Shown: positions 9,440 to 18,960, numbered from the stretch's first letter. The stretch is DNA of 64,000 bases from Cohnella caldifontis (GCF_029360585.1 NZ_JAQZSJ010000007.1:1-64000); one strand, 5' to 3'. The notes: generated by a model not told the origin, from the sequence alone. Translations and numbers: made by a program.

Positions 9440-9456
9440 TGTCAATTTTCTTGACG
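9440..9456 (+). promoter_or_regulatory. GlnR/TnrA-like operator upstream of amt
   Basis: TGTCA-ATTTTCT-TGACG matches the nitrogen-regulator consensus TGTNA-N7-TNACA at all defined bases but the last. Its centre is about 51 bases before the start point predicted from the promoter at 9464-9492. That is the position known for activator sites of this family in front of ammonium-transporter genes. The match is by eye. Confidence 0.55.
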
Positions 9457-9463
9457 TATTTCA

Positions 9464-9492
9464 TTGACATTGGGCAGTTTCGCCGATATAAT
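9464..9492 (+). promoter_or_regulatory. SigA-type promoter for amt
   Basis: TTGACA (9464-9469) and TATAAT (9487-9492) are both perfect consensus hexamers with a 17-base spacer. The distance to the amt start is 58 bases. Confidence 0.85.
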
Positions 9493-9550
9493 GAGGGCGA
9501 ATTTCTACCGATTATGTAAGGTTTCTATAACATATTAGGGGTTGGCAGGT

Positions 9551-10828
9551 ATGGAATGGGCGGAGTTGTCCCAGGGACTCGATACGGTATGGGTCGTGTT
9601 GACGGCAGCCATGATCCTGCTCATGGAGGGCGGGTTCGCGCTGCTCGAAGCCGGTTTCGTACGGCAGAAAAACGCGGTCAGCATCATCATGAAGGTGTTC
9701 GTGGACATTTCCTTCGGCGCGCTGGTTTATTATTCGGCCGGCTTCGCGCTGATGTACGGCAAAGACGCCGGCGGCATAATCGGCTCTACCGGCTTCTTCA
9801 TGGGAGGAGATCTTACACACCTGAAACTGAGCATTTCCCACGATACCTACTGGCTGTTCCAATGCGCGTTCGTCATCGCCGTCATTTCCATCGTCTCCGG
9901 AGCGGTCGCGGAACGCATCCACTTCCGCGCATATATCGTATATGCCATCGTGATGACCGGCTTGATCTATCCGATCGCGGGCCACTGGATTTGGTCGCCG
10001 GGCGGCTGGCTCGCCGAGATGGGCATGGTCGACTTCGCCGGATCCGCCGCCATTCACGCCCTGGGAGGTTTTGCCGCCCTGGCCGCGGCGATCTACCTAG
10101 GCCCGCGGATCGGCCGGTTCGGGGAAGACGGCCGGACGAACATCGTCCCGCCTTCCAACCTGCCCCTGGCATCCGTAGGCGCCTTCATCCTGTGGTTCGG
10201 ATGGTTCGGCTTCAATTCCGGAAGCACGTTAAGCGCCACCAACCCGGCGATCGGCCATATCGCCGTCACGACGATGCTCGCTTCCGCATCCGGCTGCGCC
10301 CTCTGCATTCTGTTCACGATGCTGCGATATCGGAAAGCGGATCCGCCCATGGCGATCAACGGCGCGTTGGCCGGCCTCGTCGGCATTACGGCCGGCTGCG
10401 CGTATGTCTCGGACGCCGCCGCCATTCTGATCGGAGCCGTCTCCGGCATCGTGATGGTGCTGGCGAGCGAATGGCTGGAGCGCAGGAAGGTAGACGATCC
10501 CGTCGGCGCGTTCGCCGTTCACGGCATCAGCGGAAGCATCGGCACGCTGGCCGTCGGCTTGTTCGCGGTGCCCGGCACGACCGCCCATGCCGGCCTGTTT
10601 TACGGAGGCGGCTGGCAGCTGCTCGGCGTGCAGGCGCTGGGCTTGGCCGTCGTCGCCGTCTGGGGCTTCGGCTTGACTTGGTGCACGTTCGCCGCGATCC
10701 GGCGTTTCAAACCGGTCCGGGTCTCGCGGGACGAAGAATTGATCGGCCTGGACGTCGGCATCCACGGCGTTCCGGCTTACAGCCAGGAACACGATTTCCT
10801 GGATGTCGGATCGCTCCGCAGGAATTAA
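9551..10828 (+). CDS. amt: Ammonium transporter (Amt family)
   Basis: A polytopic inner-membrane channel for ammonium. The 425-residue protein has about eleven hydrophobic helices and the family marks: MEGGFALLEAGFVRQKN near the N-terminus, the FQCAFVIAV segment, HALGGFAALAAA with the first pore His, FGWFGFNSGS and AVHGISGS with the second pore His. The ATG at 9551 is chosen over the TTG at 9542 because AGGGG stands nine bases before the ATG and abuts the TTG. No glnK/PII gene is next to it. A strong promoter and a GlnR/TnrA-like site lie upstream. Its stop overlaps the stop of the convergent lipoprotein gene. Confidence 0.96.
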   Translation: MEWAELSQGLDTVWVVLTAAMILLMEGGFALLEAGFVRQKNAVSIIMKVFVDISFGALVYYSAGFALMYGKDAGGIIGSTGFFMGGDLTHLKLSISHDTYWLFQCAFVIAVISIVSGAVAERIHFRAYIVYAIVMTGLIYPIAGHWIWSPGGWLAEMGMVDFAGSAAIHALGGFAALAAAIYLGPRIGRFGEDGRTNIVPPSNLPLASVGAFILWFGWFGFNSGSTLSATNPAIGHIAVTTMLASASGCALCILFTMLRYRKADPPMAINGALAGLVGITAGCAYVSDAAAILIGAVSGIVMVLASEWLERRKVDDPVGAFAVHGISGSIGTLAVGLFAVPGTTAHAGLFYGGGWQLLGVQALGLAVVAVWGFGLTWCTFAAIRRFKPVRVSRDEELIGLDVGIHGVPAYSQEHDFLDVGSLRRN

Positions 10829-11454
10829 GGCGCGGGGCGCAGGGTGAAGATCAGCCCCCACTCCACCCGGCTAAGCGATTCCTGCGAGAAATCCGCCGTC
10901 TCCATGCCGTTCGAGCCGGCGGCTTGCATGCCCCATATCGGCGCCGGCTCGTTCGCCCCGAACGTCTTCGCTTCCGCGTGTTCGATCGACCCCCGCAAGT
11001 TCCGTTTCGGATCCCACGGCAAGCTCATCGTGTACGTGCTGTATCCGTTGCCTTTAAAAGCGGCCGTTTTGACCTGCAGGATCGGGTCGCTCCCCTCCGA
11101 TTGAACGGACTCGGTCGACAGAATCAATTCGATTTCCCGGTCGTCTCCCGCATCGCTGAACAAATCGGCGATCGAACCGCCCGTTCCGGCAATATCGCCG
11201 TTCTGCCATATGTCCAATTCGAGGCTTGCTTTCGGTTTATCCCCTTCATAGCGCAGCCGAACCGCCCCGGAGACGGAGCCTAGGAACGTCTTCGCTTCCG
11301 CGTATTCCGGTTCGGATAGATCGATCGGCGTCACCGTGATCGCACCGGACTTCGGGGATTCCGATTCTTCCTGCCTGGAGCAGCCCCACGACAGCAAAGC
11401 CGGCGCAACGACGAGTAACGCAGCGGCGCGTTTTCCCCGTTTCGACGAACGCAA
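10825..11454 (-). CDS. Putative lipoprotein of unknown function
   Basis: A 209-residue exported protein that I do not recognise. It starts with a basic segment, then a hydrophobic stretch (AAALLVVAPALL) and a lipobox ending SWGC, so Cys is probably lipidated. The mature part is polar and appears to hold two similar modules, each marked by AEAKTF; at DNA level the same 20 bases occur at 10960-10979 and 11284-11303. The start is a TTG at 11454 with AGAGGAGG seven bases upstream; upstream in-frame ATGs would bury the signal peptide. It converges on amt with the two stop codons overlapping. Confidence 0.72.
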   Translation of the reverse strand: MRSSKRGKRAAALLVVAPALLSWGCSRQEESESPKSGAITVTPIDLSEPEYAEAKTFLGSVSGAVRLRYEGDKPKASLELDIWQNGDIAGTGGSIADLFSDAGDDREIELILSTESVQSEGSDPILQVKTAAFKGNGYSTYTMSLPWDPKRNLRGSIEHAEAKTFGANEPAPIWGMQAAGSNGMETADFSQESLSRVEWGLIFTLRPAP

Positions 11455-11528
11455 CCTTCTCCCTCCTCTGAAACCCGAATGTACCATGGAATGGGCGAGC
11501 CGGCAATCCGTTCCTTCCTTAAATATAA

Positions 11529-11557
11529 TAAAAAAAGCCTGCTCCAAGCGGAGCAGA
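11529..11557 (-). terminator. Intrinsic terminator after the coiled-coil gene
   Basis: CTGCTCC and GGAGCAG form a seven-pair stem with a four-base loop. On the minus strand it is followed by GC and seven T. It lies about 55 bp past the stop at 11612. Confidence 0.75.
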
Positions 11558-11611
11558 CGTGCGCCATCTGATGAGACGCGGCAGATTTCCTCTCCCGGCT
11601 TCCCGGAGGGT

Positions 11612-11965
11612 TCACCACGCATCCGGCAGTTCCGCCGGCAAAGTTCCGTCGATCATGGCTCGGTAACGGTTGATTTCTTCCCGCAGCAGACGGGCTTTTT
11701 CCATCGGTTTCTTCACGTAGTGGATGTACTCCACGGCCAGGTGGTGGTCCGGCTTTTTTCCGGTCAGCATGCGGCGCAGCGGCGACAGGGAACGGTATGC
11801 CTGCTCTTCTTTCCGGACGCGGCGCTCGTAGCGTTCCACCATTTGCTCGATTTCTTCCACTTCCTGCTCCCGTTTGGCAATGAGCGCTTCAAGCAGGGAA
11901 AGAACCTCGGCGGGCTTCTTTTTGAGACCGGACGGGGGAAGAGGGGATGCTGAAGATTCCGACAA
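11612..11965 (-). CDS. Small coiled-coil protein of unknown function
   Basis: A 117-residue charged protein with no family that I recognise. Residues about 18-60 form a clear heptad-rich coiled coil (VLSLLEALIAKREQEVEEIE and onward), followed by a second helical segment with EYIHYVKKPMEKARLL. No signal peptide or membrane helix is visible, so it is probably cytoplasmic. The start is a TTG at 11965 with AGGTGAG upstream. A clear terminator follows, and the gene stands alone. The region upstream (11966-12050) is AT-rich and may carry its promoter, but I could not pick convincing hexamers. Confidence 0.65.
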   Translation of the reverse strand: MSESSASPLPPSGLKKKPAEVLSLLEALIAKREQEVEEIEQMVERYERRVRKEEQAYRSLSPLRRMLTGKKPDHHLAVEYIHYVKKPMEKARLLREEINRYRAMIDGTLPAELPDAW

Positions 11966-12065
11966 TGGGTCTCACCTGCCCTCAAAATTTTGTGAGCTTA
12001 CATCACATATAAAATAATTGTAATGCAATCACGGCGTTTTGAGAACACTCATGTCAGGTTTTTTA

Positions 12066-13496
12066 TCAACTTTCCACAATATCGATGCCGAGTACGCCGA
12101 TCACCGTTCCGTCCGGGCGTTGAATCGGGATCGATACGGTGACGCAAGGGCGCTTCGTAATGGCCGAGACGTAAACCTCCGAGACGTAGGTTTCCCCGCT
12201 CATGGCCCGCTTCCACCACTCCCGCCCCCGGGCGTTCAGGAGCCCGGCTTTGGGCTCGGAGTAAATGAAAGAGCCGTCGCTCCGGTTCGACCAGATCGCT
12301 TCCATCCCCGGCGTGCGGCTCAGCCAGGAATACAGCAGCTCGGAATGCCGGGTCTCGTCCAAGCCGGCCAGATCCGGGTCCAAGGCGATCGTGCGCAGGA
12401 TCGAGACCCAGCCGGAAAGATCCAGCTCCACGCGCTTCCCCCCCGTCTTAGCGCCAGCATACTGAACGGCAAACGCCAATTCGTTCGAAGCTTCCTTCAG
12501 CGCGGCGGATACGCGCCCCAAGTTCTGGATCTCCGCACGCTGCCTCCGATTATGCGCCAGCGTGTCCTCCACGCTGTTGACGGCGAGCCCGACCGCATTC
12601 ACCACGTCCTCCAGCACGCTGCCGGCGGCGGTCGTTCTCTCCGCCTGCTCCACCGCGTACGCGAGGGTACTCTCGGCATGCTTGTCCACTTTGAGGATCG
12701 AACCGAATATCACGTCCATGCTGTCCCGCATGCTGCCCATTTCCGAAAGCCCTTTTTCGACCGACCGCTTTTCCTGATCCACCGAACCGACGACGCCCCG
12801 GATTTCCGCCTCGATCTCCCGGACGATCGACGTGGAGCGTTTGACGGCTTCCCCGCTCTGTTCGGCCAGCTTGCGGATTTCCGAAGCGACGATGGAGAAC
12901 CCCCTCCCGTGTTCGCCGGCATGGGCGGCTTCGATGGCCGCGTTCAAGGCAAGGAGCGAAGTCTGGGTCACGATTTCCTGGATGAACGCGTTGATCTCCT
13001 CGATTTTGGACGCTTGGGCGATCAGGCCGTTGATCCGCTCTTCCATGGCTTTATGGTTCACGGAAAGCTCCTTCATCACGTCGTCCGTCTGCTGCAGGGA
13101 ACGGCAGACCCCGATCACGACCTCCCGGGTCTCGCCGCTTTGCCGGCTCATCTGTTCGGAGACGCCCCGGATTTCCTGGGAAGCCGCGGACACCTCCTGC
13201 AGGGCCGAGAACGCCTCCTCCAACCGTTTCATCGCGGACTGGCTCCGGCTGCGGAGGCTCTCCTCCATCTCCGCCGATTTGTCGGCGATCACGCCCAGCT
13301 GCTCCATGCTTTCATCCACTTCCGTTACCGCCGCCTGCAGGCGGTCGGCAATCACCAGCGCTTCGTCGGCCATTCGAATGAGCGCTTCCGGCTTCTCCGG
13401 ATTCCCCGACTTCTCGGGGCCGCCGCCCTCCTCCGGCTTCCGGACGCTGGAATTCCGGCCTTCGCTGCGCAATCTGCGTGTCCACGGCAATGTCAT
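12066..13496 (-). CDS. Soluble methyl-accepting chemotaxis protein with C-terminal Cache-like sensor
   Basis: A 476-residue chemoreceptor without any membrane helix. An acidic, Pro-rich N-terminus is followed by a long helical hairpin signalling domain whose tip is recognisable in [19 protein letters not shown] and IRKLAEQSG. The last 110 residues (from [16 protein letters not shown]) look like a PDC/Cache sensor: [26 protein letters not shown] and the final VIGVLGIDI are typical. The usual sensor-then-signal order is therefore reversed. The ATG at 13496 has GGAGG eight bases upstream. No chemotaxis gene is adjacent. The ligand is unknown. Confidence 0.85.
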   Translation of the reverse strand: MTLPWTRRLRSEGRNSSVRKPEEGGGPEKSGNPEKPEALIRMADEALVIADRLQAAVTEVDESMEQLGVIADKSAEMEESLRSRSQSAMKRLEEAFSALQEVSAASQEIRGVSEQMSRQSGETREVVIGVCRSLQQTDDVMKELSVNHKAMEERINGLIAQASKIEEINAFIQEIVTQTSLLALNAAIEAAHAGEHGRGFSIVASEIRKLAEQSGEAVKRSTSIVREIEAEIRGVVGSVDQEKRSVEKGLSEMGSMRDSMDVIFGSILKVDKHAESTLAYAVEQAERTTAAGSVLEDVVNAVGLAVNSVEDTLAHNRRQRAEIQNLGRVSAALKEASNELAFAVQYAGAKTGGKRVELDLSGWVSILRTIALDPDLAGLDETRHSELLYSWLSRTPGMEAIWSNRSDGSFIYSEPKAGLLNARGREWWKRAMSGETYVSEVYVSAITKRPCVTVSIPIQRPDGTVIGVLGIDIVES

Positions 13497-13565
13497 ATTG
13501 TCAACCTCCGACAAGAAATTCTAGACTTTATGTTATATTTCTTAACATTATATCCTGAATATATG

Positions 13566-13598
13566 CAAAAAGAAAGAGAAATCCATTGGATTTCTCTC
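13566..13598 (-). terminator. Intrinsic terminator after the sigma factor gene
   Basis: GAGAAATCC (13576-13584) and GGATTTCTC (13588-13596) form a perfect nine-pair stem with a three-base loop. On the minus strand it is followed by TTTCTTTTT. It separates the sigma factor from the chemoreceptor gene. Confidence 0.85.
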
Positions 13599-13649
13599 GA
13601 TTTTCATATAATAAATGACATATAGTTTACACAAAACAAACATGAAGCG

Positions 13650-14216
13650 TCATTCGGCGGACGATCGGGAATTGGAATCCCCTTTCAACCGGGCTTTGCT
13701 CCGATGGATCCGGGCTTTGACCGTCCCGACCGGCACGTGCAGCGCCTCCGCGATCTCTTCATCCTTGAAGCCGTAATAGAACTTGTAGAGCAGCAAAGTC
13801 CGGGAAGCCGGATCCAGCCGTCCCAACGCGTCCGACAGCTCCGCGAGGAGCTCGGGCTGCGGCACCCCCGATTGGGATTCCCGTGCCAGCAGGCCGCCTG
13901 CGTCGTCGTAAGGCGAAATCCGCCGTTTCGCCCGATTGGCGTTGGACGCCAAATGGGAGGCGATCGTCTTGGCCCAAGGGATGAGCTTGTCCGTCTGGCG
14001 GAGCGAATCCCAGCGCTCCAGGATCCGGACCCAGGCATCCTGCACCACGTCGACGGCGTCGCTCTTGTTGTACAGCTTGTGTTTGGCGACTTTCAGCATT
14101 TGGCGGTACAATTCGGCCAGCACTCCGTCATCCGATGGAAGAACGGATGCCCGTTCGGCCTTCTCATGGTTCTCCGTTCGGATCACCTCCGGTGAAGCCA
14201 AGCTCCGTACGGCCAT
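13650..14216 (-). CDS. ECF-type RNA polymerase sigma factor
   Basis: A 188-residue sigma-70 family protein. Region 2 is visible as NKSDAVDVVQDAWVRILERWDS plus PWAKTIASHLASNANR (about 45-95). Region 4 is the HTH DPASRTLLLYKFYYGFKDEEIAEALHVPVGTVKARIHRSKARLK, shown here only by its ends (about 130-178). No anti-sigma gene is adjacent, since the downstream gene is a separately terminated chemoreceptor, so its control is not evident. The ATG has a G-rich element (GGGGGG) nine bases upstream. The first 25 residues are not family-conserved, so the true start may lie later. Confidence 0.88.
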   Translation of the reverse strand: MAVRSLASPEVIRTENHEKAERASVLPSDDGVLAELYRQMLKVAKHKLYNKSDAVDVVQDAWVRILERWDSLRQTDKLIPWAKTIASHLASNANRAKRRISPYDDAGGLLARESQSGVPQPELLAELSDALGRLDPASRTLLLYKFYYGFKDEEIAEALHVPVGTVKARIHRSKARLKGDSNSRSSAE

Positions 14217-14280
14217 TTTACCACGCCCCCCGGAAAAAGAGAATATTTCCCTAGAACCGCCCGATTCGACAAAAGACGCG

Positions 14281-14324
14281 AAGAAACAAAGACGCCTGCC
14301 TGCCGAAAACCCGGCAGGCAGGCA
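14281..14324 (-). terminator. Intrinsic terminator after thrS
   Basis: GCCTGCCTGCC (14295-14305) pairs with GGCAGGCAGGC (14314-14324) in an 11-pair GC stem. On the minus strand it is followed by GTCTTTGTTTC. Confidence 0.85.
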
Positions 14325-14337
14325 TCTCGAAATCCGC

Positions 14338-16275
14338 TTAGTCGATGCGCTTGGATGCGATTTCCCCTGCGGCCCTGGCGATGAAGTCCGCGACCGGCTG
14401 GGCTCCCAAGTCCCCTTCTCCCCGGCGGCGAACGGAAACCGACCCGCTCTCGGCTTCCTGCTGTCCCACGATCAACATGTACGGGATTTTCTCCAGCTGG
14501 GCTTCGCGGATTTTATAGCCCATCTTCTCGTTGCGCAAATCCGATTCCACCCGGATGCCGGACGCCTGCAGCCGATCGGCCACTTGACGGGCATAGTCGT
14601 CATACGCCGAGCTGACCGGGATGACCTTGGCCTGCACCGGCGACAGCCAGAGCGGAAGCGCCCCAGCGAAGTTCTCCAGCAGGAACGCGGTCATGCGCTC
14701 CATCGTGCTGATGATGCCCCGGTGAATGACGACGGGGCGGTGTTTCTTGCCGTCGTCCCCGACGTATTCGAGCTCGAAGCGTTCCGGGAGAAGGACGTCG
14801 ATCTGGGTGGTCGACAACGTTTCTTCTTTCCCCAAAGCGGTCTTTACCTGAACGTCGAGCTTCGGCCCGTAGAATGCGGCCTCCCCTTCCGCTTCGAAAA
14901 ACGGAAGGCCCATCTCCTCCACGACCTCGCGAAGAATGCGCTGGGTGTTTTCCCACATCGCGTCGTCCGGCCAGTATTTCTCGGTATCCTTCGGATCGCG
15001 GTAGGACAGGCGGAAGCGGTACTCCCGGATGCCGAAGTCTTCGTACACTTGGCGGATCAGGTTCACGACGCGCGTGAACTCTTCCTTGATCTGATCCATC
15101 CGGCAGAAAATGTGGGCATCGTTCAGCGTCATCGCGCGCACGCGGTGAAGTCCGGTCAACGCGCCGGACATTTCGTACCGGTGCATCGTGCCGAGCTCGG
15201 CGACGCGAAGCGGCAAATCCCGGTAGCTGCGCATCTCGCTCTTGTAGACCATCATATGGTGCGGGCAGTTCATCGGGCGGAGCACAAGCTCTTCGTTGTC
15301 CAGTTCCATCGGCGGGAACATATCGTCTTTATAGTGCTCCCAGTGCCCGGAGGTTTTGTACAGCTCGACGTTCGCCAGTACCGGCGTATATACGTGCTGG
15401 TAACCCAAACGTTCTTCCAGGTCCACGATATAGCGTTCCAGCGTCCGGCGAAGCTTGGCTCCGTACGGCAGCCAGAGCGGCAGCCCTTGGCCGACTTCGC
15501 GGGAGAACGTGAACATTTTCAAATCCCGGCCAAGCTTCCGGTGGTCGCGCTTCTTCGCTTCCTCCAGCAGGTGAAGGTGCTCGTCGAGCTGCGCTTTTTT
15601 CGCGAACGCCGTTCCGTAAATCCGCTGCAGCATTTTGTTTTTGCTGTCCCCGCGCCAATAAGCCCCGGCGACGCTCAGCAGCTTGAAGGACTTGATCCGG
15701 CCGGTCGACGGCAGGTGTGGACCGCGGCACAGGTCGAAAAATTCGCCCTGATCGTAAATCGTGATCACGGAGTCGGCCGGCAAATCGCGGATGAGCTCCA
15801 GCTTGAGCGGATCGCCGATTTCCCCGTAGATCTTCAGCGCTTCTTCCCGGCTGACGACCCGGCGCGTGATCGGCAGATCCTCTTTCACGATCTTCTCCAT
15901 TTCGGCTTCGATCCGCCCCAGGTCCTCCGGCGTAATCGACTCGTCCAGATCGATGTCGTAATAAAATCCGTCCTCGATTACCGGCCCGATGCCGAGCTTG
16001 ACCCGGTCCCGGCCGTACAGGCGGGTCAGTGCCTGGGCCATCAGGTGGGCGGTGCTGTGCCGCATGACCGCGAGGCCGTCCGGTTGATCCAAGGTCAGGA
16101 TTTCCAGCGAAACGCTGCCGCTGAGCGGAGCCGCCAAATCCACCGTCATCCCGTCGACTTTCCCGGCGATGGCGTTCTTGCGCAGGCCCGGACTGATCGA
16201 ACCCGCCACGTCCTCTACCGTCACGCCGTCTTCGTATTCCCGGACCGCGCCGTCCGGCAGTTTGACTTGCACCAT
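14338..16275 (-). CDS. thrS: Threonyl-tRNA synthetase
   Basis: A class II aminoacyl-tRNA synthetase of 645 residues, the normal length. Domains in order: TGS (about 1-62), the editing domain with [10 protein letters not shown] (HxxxH) and the conserved [10 protein letters not shown], the catalytic core with [21 protein letters not shown] (zinc Cys and His) and [17 protein letters not shown] (motif 2), motif 3 near the end of the core, and the C-terminal anticodon-binding domain. The reading frame is open 231 bases further upstream, into the T-box leader; the ATG at 16275 with GGGAG ten bases upstream matches the family start. It is controlled by the T-box leader. Confidence 0.97.
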   Translation of the reverse strand: MVQVKLPDGAVREYEDGVTVEDVAGSISPGLRKNAIAGKVDGMTVDLAAPLSGSVSLEILTLDQPDGLAVMRHSTAHLMAQALTRLYGRDRVKLGIGPVIEDGFYYDIDLDESITPEDLGRIEAEMEKIVKEDLPITRRVVSREEALKIYGEIGDPLKLELIRDLPADSVITIYDQGEFFDLCRGPHLPSTGRIKSFKLLSVAGAYWRGDSKNKMLQRIYGTAFAKKAQLDEHLHLLEEAKKRDHRKLGRDLKMFTFSREVGQGLPLWLPYGAKLRRTLERYIVDLEERLGYQHVYTPVLANVELYKTSGHWEHYKDDMFPPMELDNEELVLRPMNCPHHMMVYKSEMRSYRDLPLRVAELGTMHRYEMSGALTGLHRVRAMTLNDAHIFCRMDQIKEEFTRVVNLIRQVYEDFGIREYRFRLSYRDPKDTEKYWPDDAMWENTQRILREVVEEMGLPFFEAEGEAAFYGPKLDVQVKTALGKEETLSTTQIDVLLPERFELEYVGDDGKKHRPVVIHRGIISTMERMTAFLLENFAGALPLWLSPVQAKVIPVSSAYDDYARQVADRLQASGIRVESDLRNEKMGYKIREAQLEKIPYMLIVGQQEAESGSVSVRRRGEGDLGAQPVADFIARAAGEIASKRID

Positions 16276-16319
16276 TTTCCAAGCACTCCCTTTCCGATTG
16301 TTCAGCCGGCTTTCCGAAA

Positions 16320-16641
16320 ATAAAAAAGACACCGTCTCCTGAGGGACGATGCCTGGTATTGGCTCCGTGGTTCCACCCTGATTCAGCCTAGCCGGCTTCT
16401 CCCGAGGTTCGGGACAAGGCCGGGCGAAGGCCCTCGGCGCATTCGGTAACGGGAATGATCCGTTGCGGCTTACGGACGGACGGTGAATCGTCCGGCTCAG
16501 CCGCACAGCTCCAAAGGGGTAGTCCGATCGTCGGCGCGTGAGGAACTTTCAGCCGGGGATTCCTCTCTCTGGGACGTCCGGGTCGAAGGACCGTGTCTTT
16601 CTCGACGCTGTTGCTTATTTTCGGATGGCTGCGTAAAAGAT
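16320..16641 (-). promoter_or_regulatory. T-box leader of thrS (tRNA-Thr sensing)
   Basis: The minus strand contains the canonical T-box AGGGTGGAACCACGG (16365-16379), followed by a terminator stem and T run (about 16322-16352). The probable specifier codon is ACC (16518-16520), five bases before GGAG; the pheS leader has its Phe codon at exactly the same distance from GGAG, which supports the reading. Uncharged tRNA-Thr pairing with the specifier and with the T-box would favour the antiterminator and allow thrS transcription. The 5' end is set from the promoter at 16648-16676. Confidence 0.92.
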
Positions 16642-16647
16642 ATTCGA

Positions 16648-16676
16648 ATTATAGCAACGCCGCCCGGTCCCGTCAA
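16648..16676 (-). promoter_or_regulatory. SigA-type promoter of the thrS leader
   Basis: On the minus strand TTGACG (16671-16676) and TATAAT (16648-16653) are separated by 17 bases, close to consensus. It lies directly upstream of the T-box leader. Confidence 0.85.
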
Positions 16677-16708
16677 GAACCGCGGGCTGCCGGGCGGCGG
16701 AGCCGCGC

Positions 16709-17566
16709 TTACGGATGATGGGGATGCAAGGCGGCGCGGTCCCCGAAAATGCCGATCAGCGTACGGATGACCTGGGAATCGGGCTCCGGCGTGTGGATAT
16801 GCAGCCGGCCCGGGGATACCGCGAGCAGCCGGCTGACCAGAATGCTTTCTTCCTCGTCCGTTTCGACGTCGTCCGCGGAAAGCCCGTCCCGCTCCAGCGG
16901 CCGCATGTCTTCGTCCAACAGGCGGAAGGCGTGTCCTCCGGCATGAAGCACGTGCACCGCGGGAATCCCGGTTTGCTGCCAATCGACCAACGATTTCAGC
17001 AGGGACATGAATTCTTCGTACTGTTGTTCCATCCGTTTTTCTTCCAGCGCGGTCTCGGCGGCTTCCAGCACCTCGGTCTCGTAATCCCCAAGGCGGAAAC
17101 GGACGAAACCGTCCACGTGAAGCGCATCATGCCCGGCCAAGTACGCCGCGAAACGTTCGGTCAGCTTCCGAAGCCTGCGTTCCCTGCCCCGTCCGGACCA
17201 GGACGAATCCGCATCCGGCTCCCCGTCCAGCAGCAACACCGTCTCCGCGATCAGAAGATCGACTTCGATGGGGTCGTCCACCCCGTATTTCCGGCTAAAA
17301 TAACGTTTGAGCATTTGCGGCTCATGCTCGGTCAGCGTAAACTCCGCCAGGACTCGTCCGACCCTTTCGCACGCCTTCTTCTTTGCCGCGGGACCCGGCC
17401 CAAGCGGAAATTGAAACCGGATAAACCCTTCTTCCCCCGCCAGCTCCCATTCCAACGCCTCGTTTCCGGCTTCCGGCCCCTCCATCGCCCGATTCAGCAT
17501 GGCGGCCAGACGCTCGAGCGACCCGGGCCCGTGCCGGCGTTCCATCCGAAATTCCACCCGCTTCAT
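16709..17566 (-). CDS. ytxC: Sporulation protein YtxC
   Basis: A 285-residue protein of the YtxC family of spore formers, whose biochemical role is unknown. Recognised from the block DGFVRFRLGDYETEVLEAAE, the YEEFMSLLKSLVDWQQTGIP segment and the C-terminal RTLIGIFGDRA, with the phrase HTPEPDSQVIRTL just before it. No membrane helix is visible. GGGGGAG lies six bases before the ATG. The gene sits immediately upstream of thrS and its leader on the same strand, the same neighbourhood as in Bacillus, which supports the call. Confidence 0.85.
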   Translation of the reverse strand: MKRVEFRMERRHGPGSLERLAAMLNRAMEGPEAGNEALEWELAGEEGFIRFQFPLGPGPAAKKKACERVGRVLAEFTLTEHEPQMLKRYFSRKYGVDDPIEVDLLIAETVLLLDGEPDADSSWSGRGRERRLRKLTERFAAYLAGHDALHVDGFVRFRLGDYETEVLEAAETALEEKRMEQQYEEFMSLLKSLVDWQQTGIPAVHVLHAGGHAFRLLDEDMRPLERDGLSADDVETDEEESILVSRLLAVSPGRLHIHTPEPDSQVIRTLIGIFGDRAALHPHHP

Positions 17567-17691
17567 CGCGCACTCCCCCGTTCTGAAGAGCTTGTTACCT
17601 AACTATATGGTGACCCAAATGGGGATATACGATGGGCGGGCGATTATGGTATATTTTATGAATAGCCAAGCACAGCCGAAGGGAAGGTCGT

Positions 17692-18825
17692 ATGTCCTTA
17701 CCACCCATGGAATTCAACCAAAAACGCTGGAACCGCTTGCTGCTCCAGGGTTATTGGGTGCTGTCCCTCGTGACGGTGGGAGTGGAGCTCCTGTACATGT
17801 ACTTCGTCTCCAACGAGACGAAATCGGAATTCCTGTCCCGTTACGTTCTTCTTCCGACCCTCCTGACGACGGCTGTCGTGGGATCGGCGGAGCTCGCCAT
17901 CCGGAAAATGCATGCGAAATCCCACGATTACATACTCATTACGGCATCCGCGCTTCTCGCTTTCATCGTGTCGGCCGTTCACGCCTCACTGAATTATTTG
18001 TTGTTCTTCCTGTTTTTCCCCATCATGATCAGTATCTTTTATTTCCAATACAAGAAGCTGGCTTACGCCATTGCCAACACGCTTGCCGCGCTGATCGTGC
18101 TTTACGTTTTCAATCCGGCCATCCATGACCGGATCAGTTTTGTCGGGTTGATTACGATGACCGTCCTGCTGGCGGTTTACAGCGTGATCGCGTTCGGCGT
18201 GCTGACCCGGGGCCGCGAGGCGCTTCAGCACCTGCGTTCCACCTACGAATCGAACCAGGAGCTTCTGGTGCGGACGATCATGATGGACAAGCTGGCCAAA
18301 ACCGACGCCTTGACGAACACGTACAACCATATGGCCTACCATGAGTACGTAGAGAAGCTCGTGGAACAAGCGGACAACGGGCGGCTAAAGCTGCAGATCG
18401 CCGTGCTCGACATCGACAATTTCAAAAAAGTAAACGATACGTACGGACACCGGGCCGGGGATGCCGTCCTGCGCGAGGTGGCCGCGATCGCCCGAGCCCA
18501 AGTCGGACCGAACGATTTCGTAGCCCGGTACGGCGGCGAGGAGTTCGTGATTCTGTTTACGGAAATCGACGTGTCCCATGCTTATCAAATCGCGGAGGAA
18601 ATCCGCGAAACGGTGTCGCAGACGACGCACGAGGCTTTGAACGGAATGGCGGTTACCGTCAGCATCGGCATCAACCGTTATAGGCCCGGCATGGGCAAGG
18701 AGCGGCTTTTCCAAGGAGCCGACGCCGCTTTGTACGAAGCGAAGAAGACCGGCAAAAACCGTACGGTTCTCGCCGAAGGCGTACCCGCCGGATTCGGGCA
18801 GGAAACCGCAAGCGCGATGTCGTAG
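17692..18825 (+). CDS. Membrane-bound diguanylate cyclase (GGDEF domain)
   Basis: A 377-residue protein that should make cyclic di-GMP. The first half (about 15-185) has some six hydrophobic segments forming a membrane sensor without a recognised domain name. The GGDEF domain (about 200-360) contains DALTNTYNH, DIDNFKKVND, the active-site motif GGEEF in ARYGGEEFVILF, and VSIGINRY. An RxxD product-inhibition site is not obvious five residues before GGEEF (sequence there is AQVGPNDFVARY). The ATG at 17692 has GGGAAGG upstream. It stands alone and is followed by a terminator. Confidence 0.92.
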   Translation: MSLPPMEFNQKRWNRLLLQGYWVLSLVTVGVELLYMYFVSNETKSEFLSRYVLLPTLLTTAVVGSAELAIRKMHAKSHDYILITASALLAFIVSAVHASLNYLLFFLFFPIMISIFYFQYKKLAYAIANTLAALIVLYVFNPAIHDRISFVGLITMTVLLAVYSVIAFGVLTRGREALQHLRSTYESNQELLVRTIMMDKLAKTDALTNTYNHMAYHEYVEKLVEQADNGRLKLQIAVLDIDNFKKVNDTYGHRAGDAVLREVAAIARAQVGPNDFVARYGGEEFVILFTEIDVSHAYQIAEEIRETVSQTTHEALNGMAVTVSIGINRYRPGMGKERLFQGADAALYEAKKTGKNRTVLAEGVPAGFGQETASAMS

Positions 18826-18929
18826 GGCGGGTCAGCCGTTCGTGCATCCAACAGACACGCTCGAACCGATAGACAACCTTCACTGCATCTGCTAACGTTG
18901 AATGAAACGCTTAATTGCGCGTGAAGCAC

Positions 18930-18960
18930 ACGCCGTTTGCCTTTCTTAGGCAGGCGGCGT
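18930..18960 (+). terminator. Hairpin terminator after the GGDEF gene
   Basis: A 13-base arm (18930-18942, ACGCCGTTTGCCT) pairs, allowing G-T pairs, with 18948-18960 around a five-base loop. The T tract that follows is short, so strength is uncertain. Confidence 0.6.
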
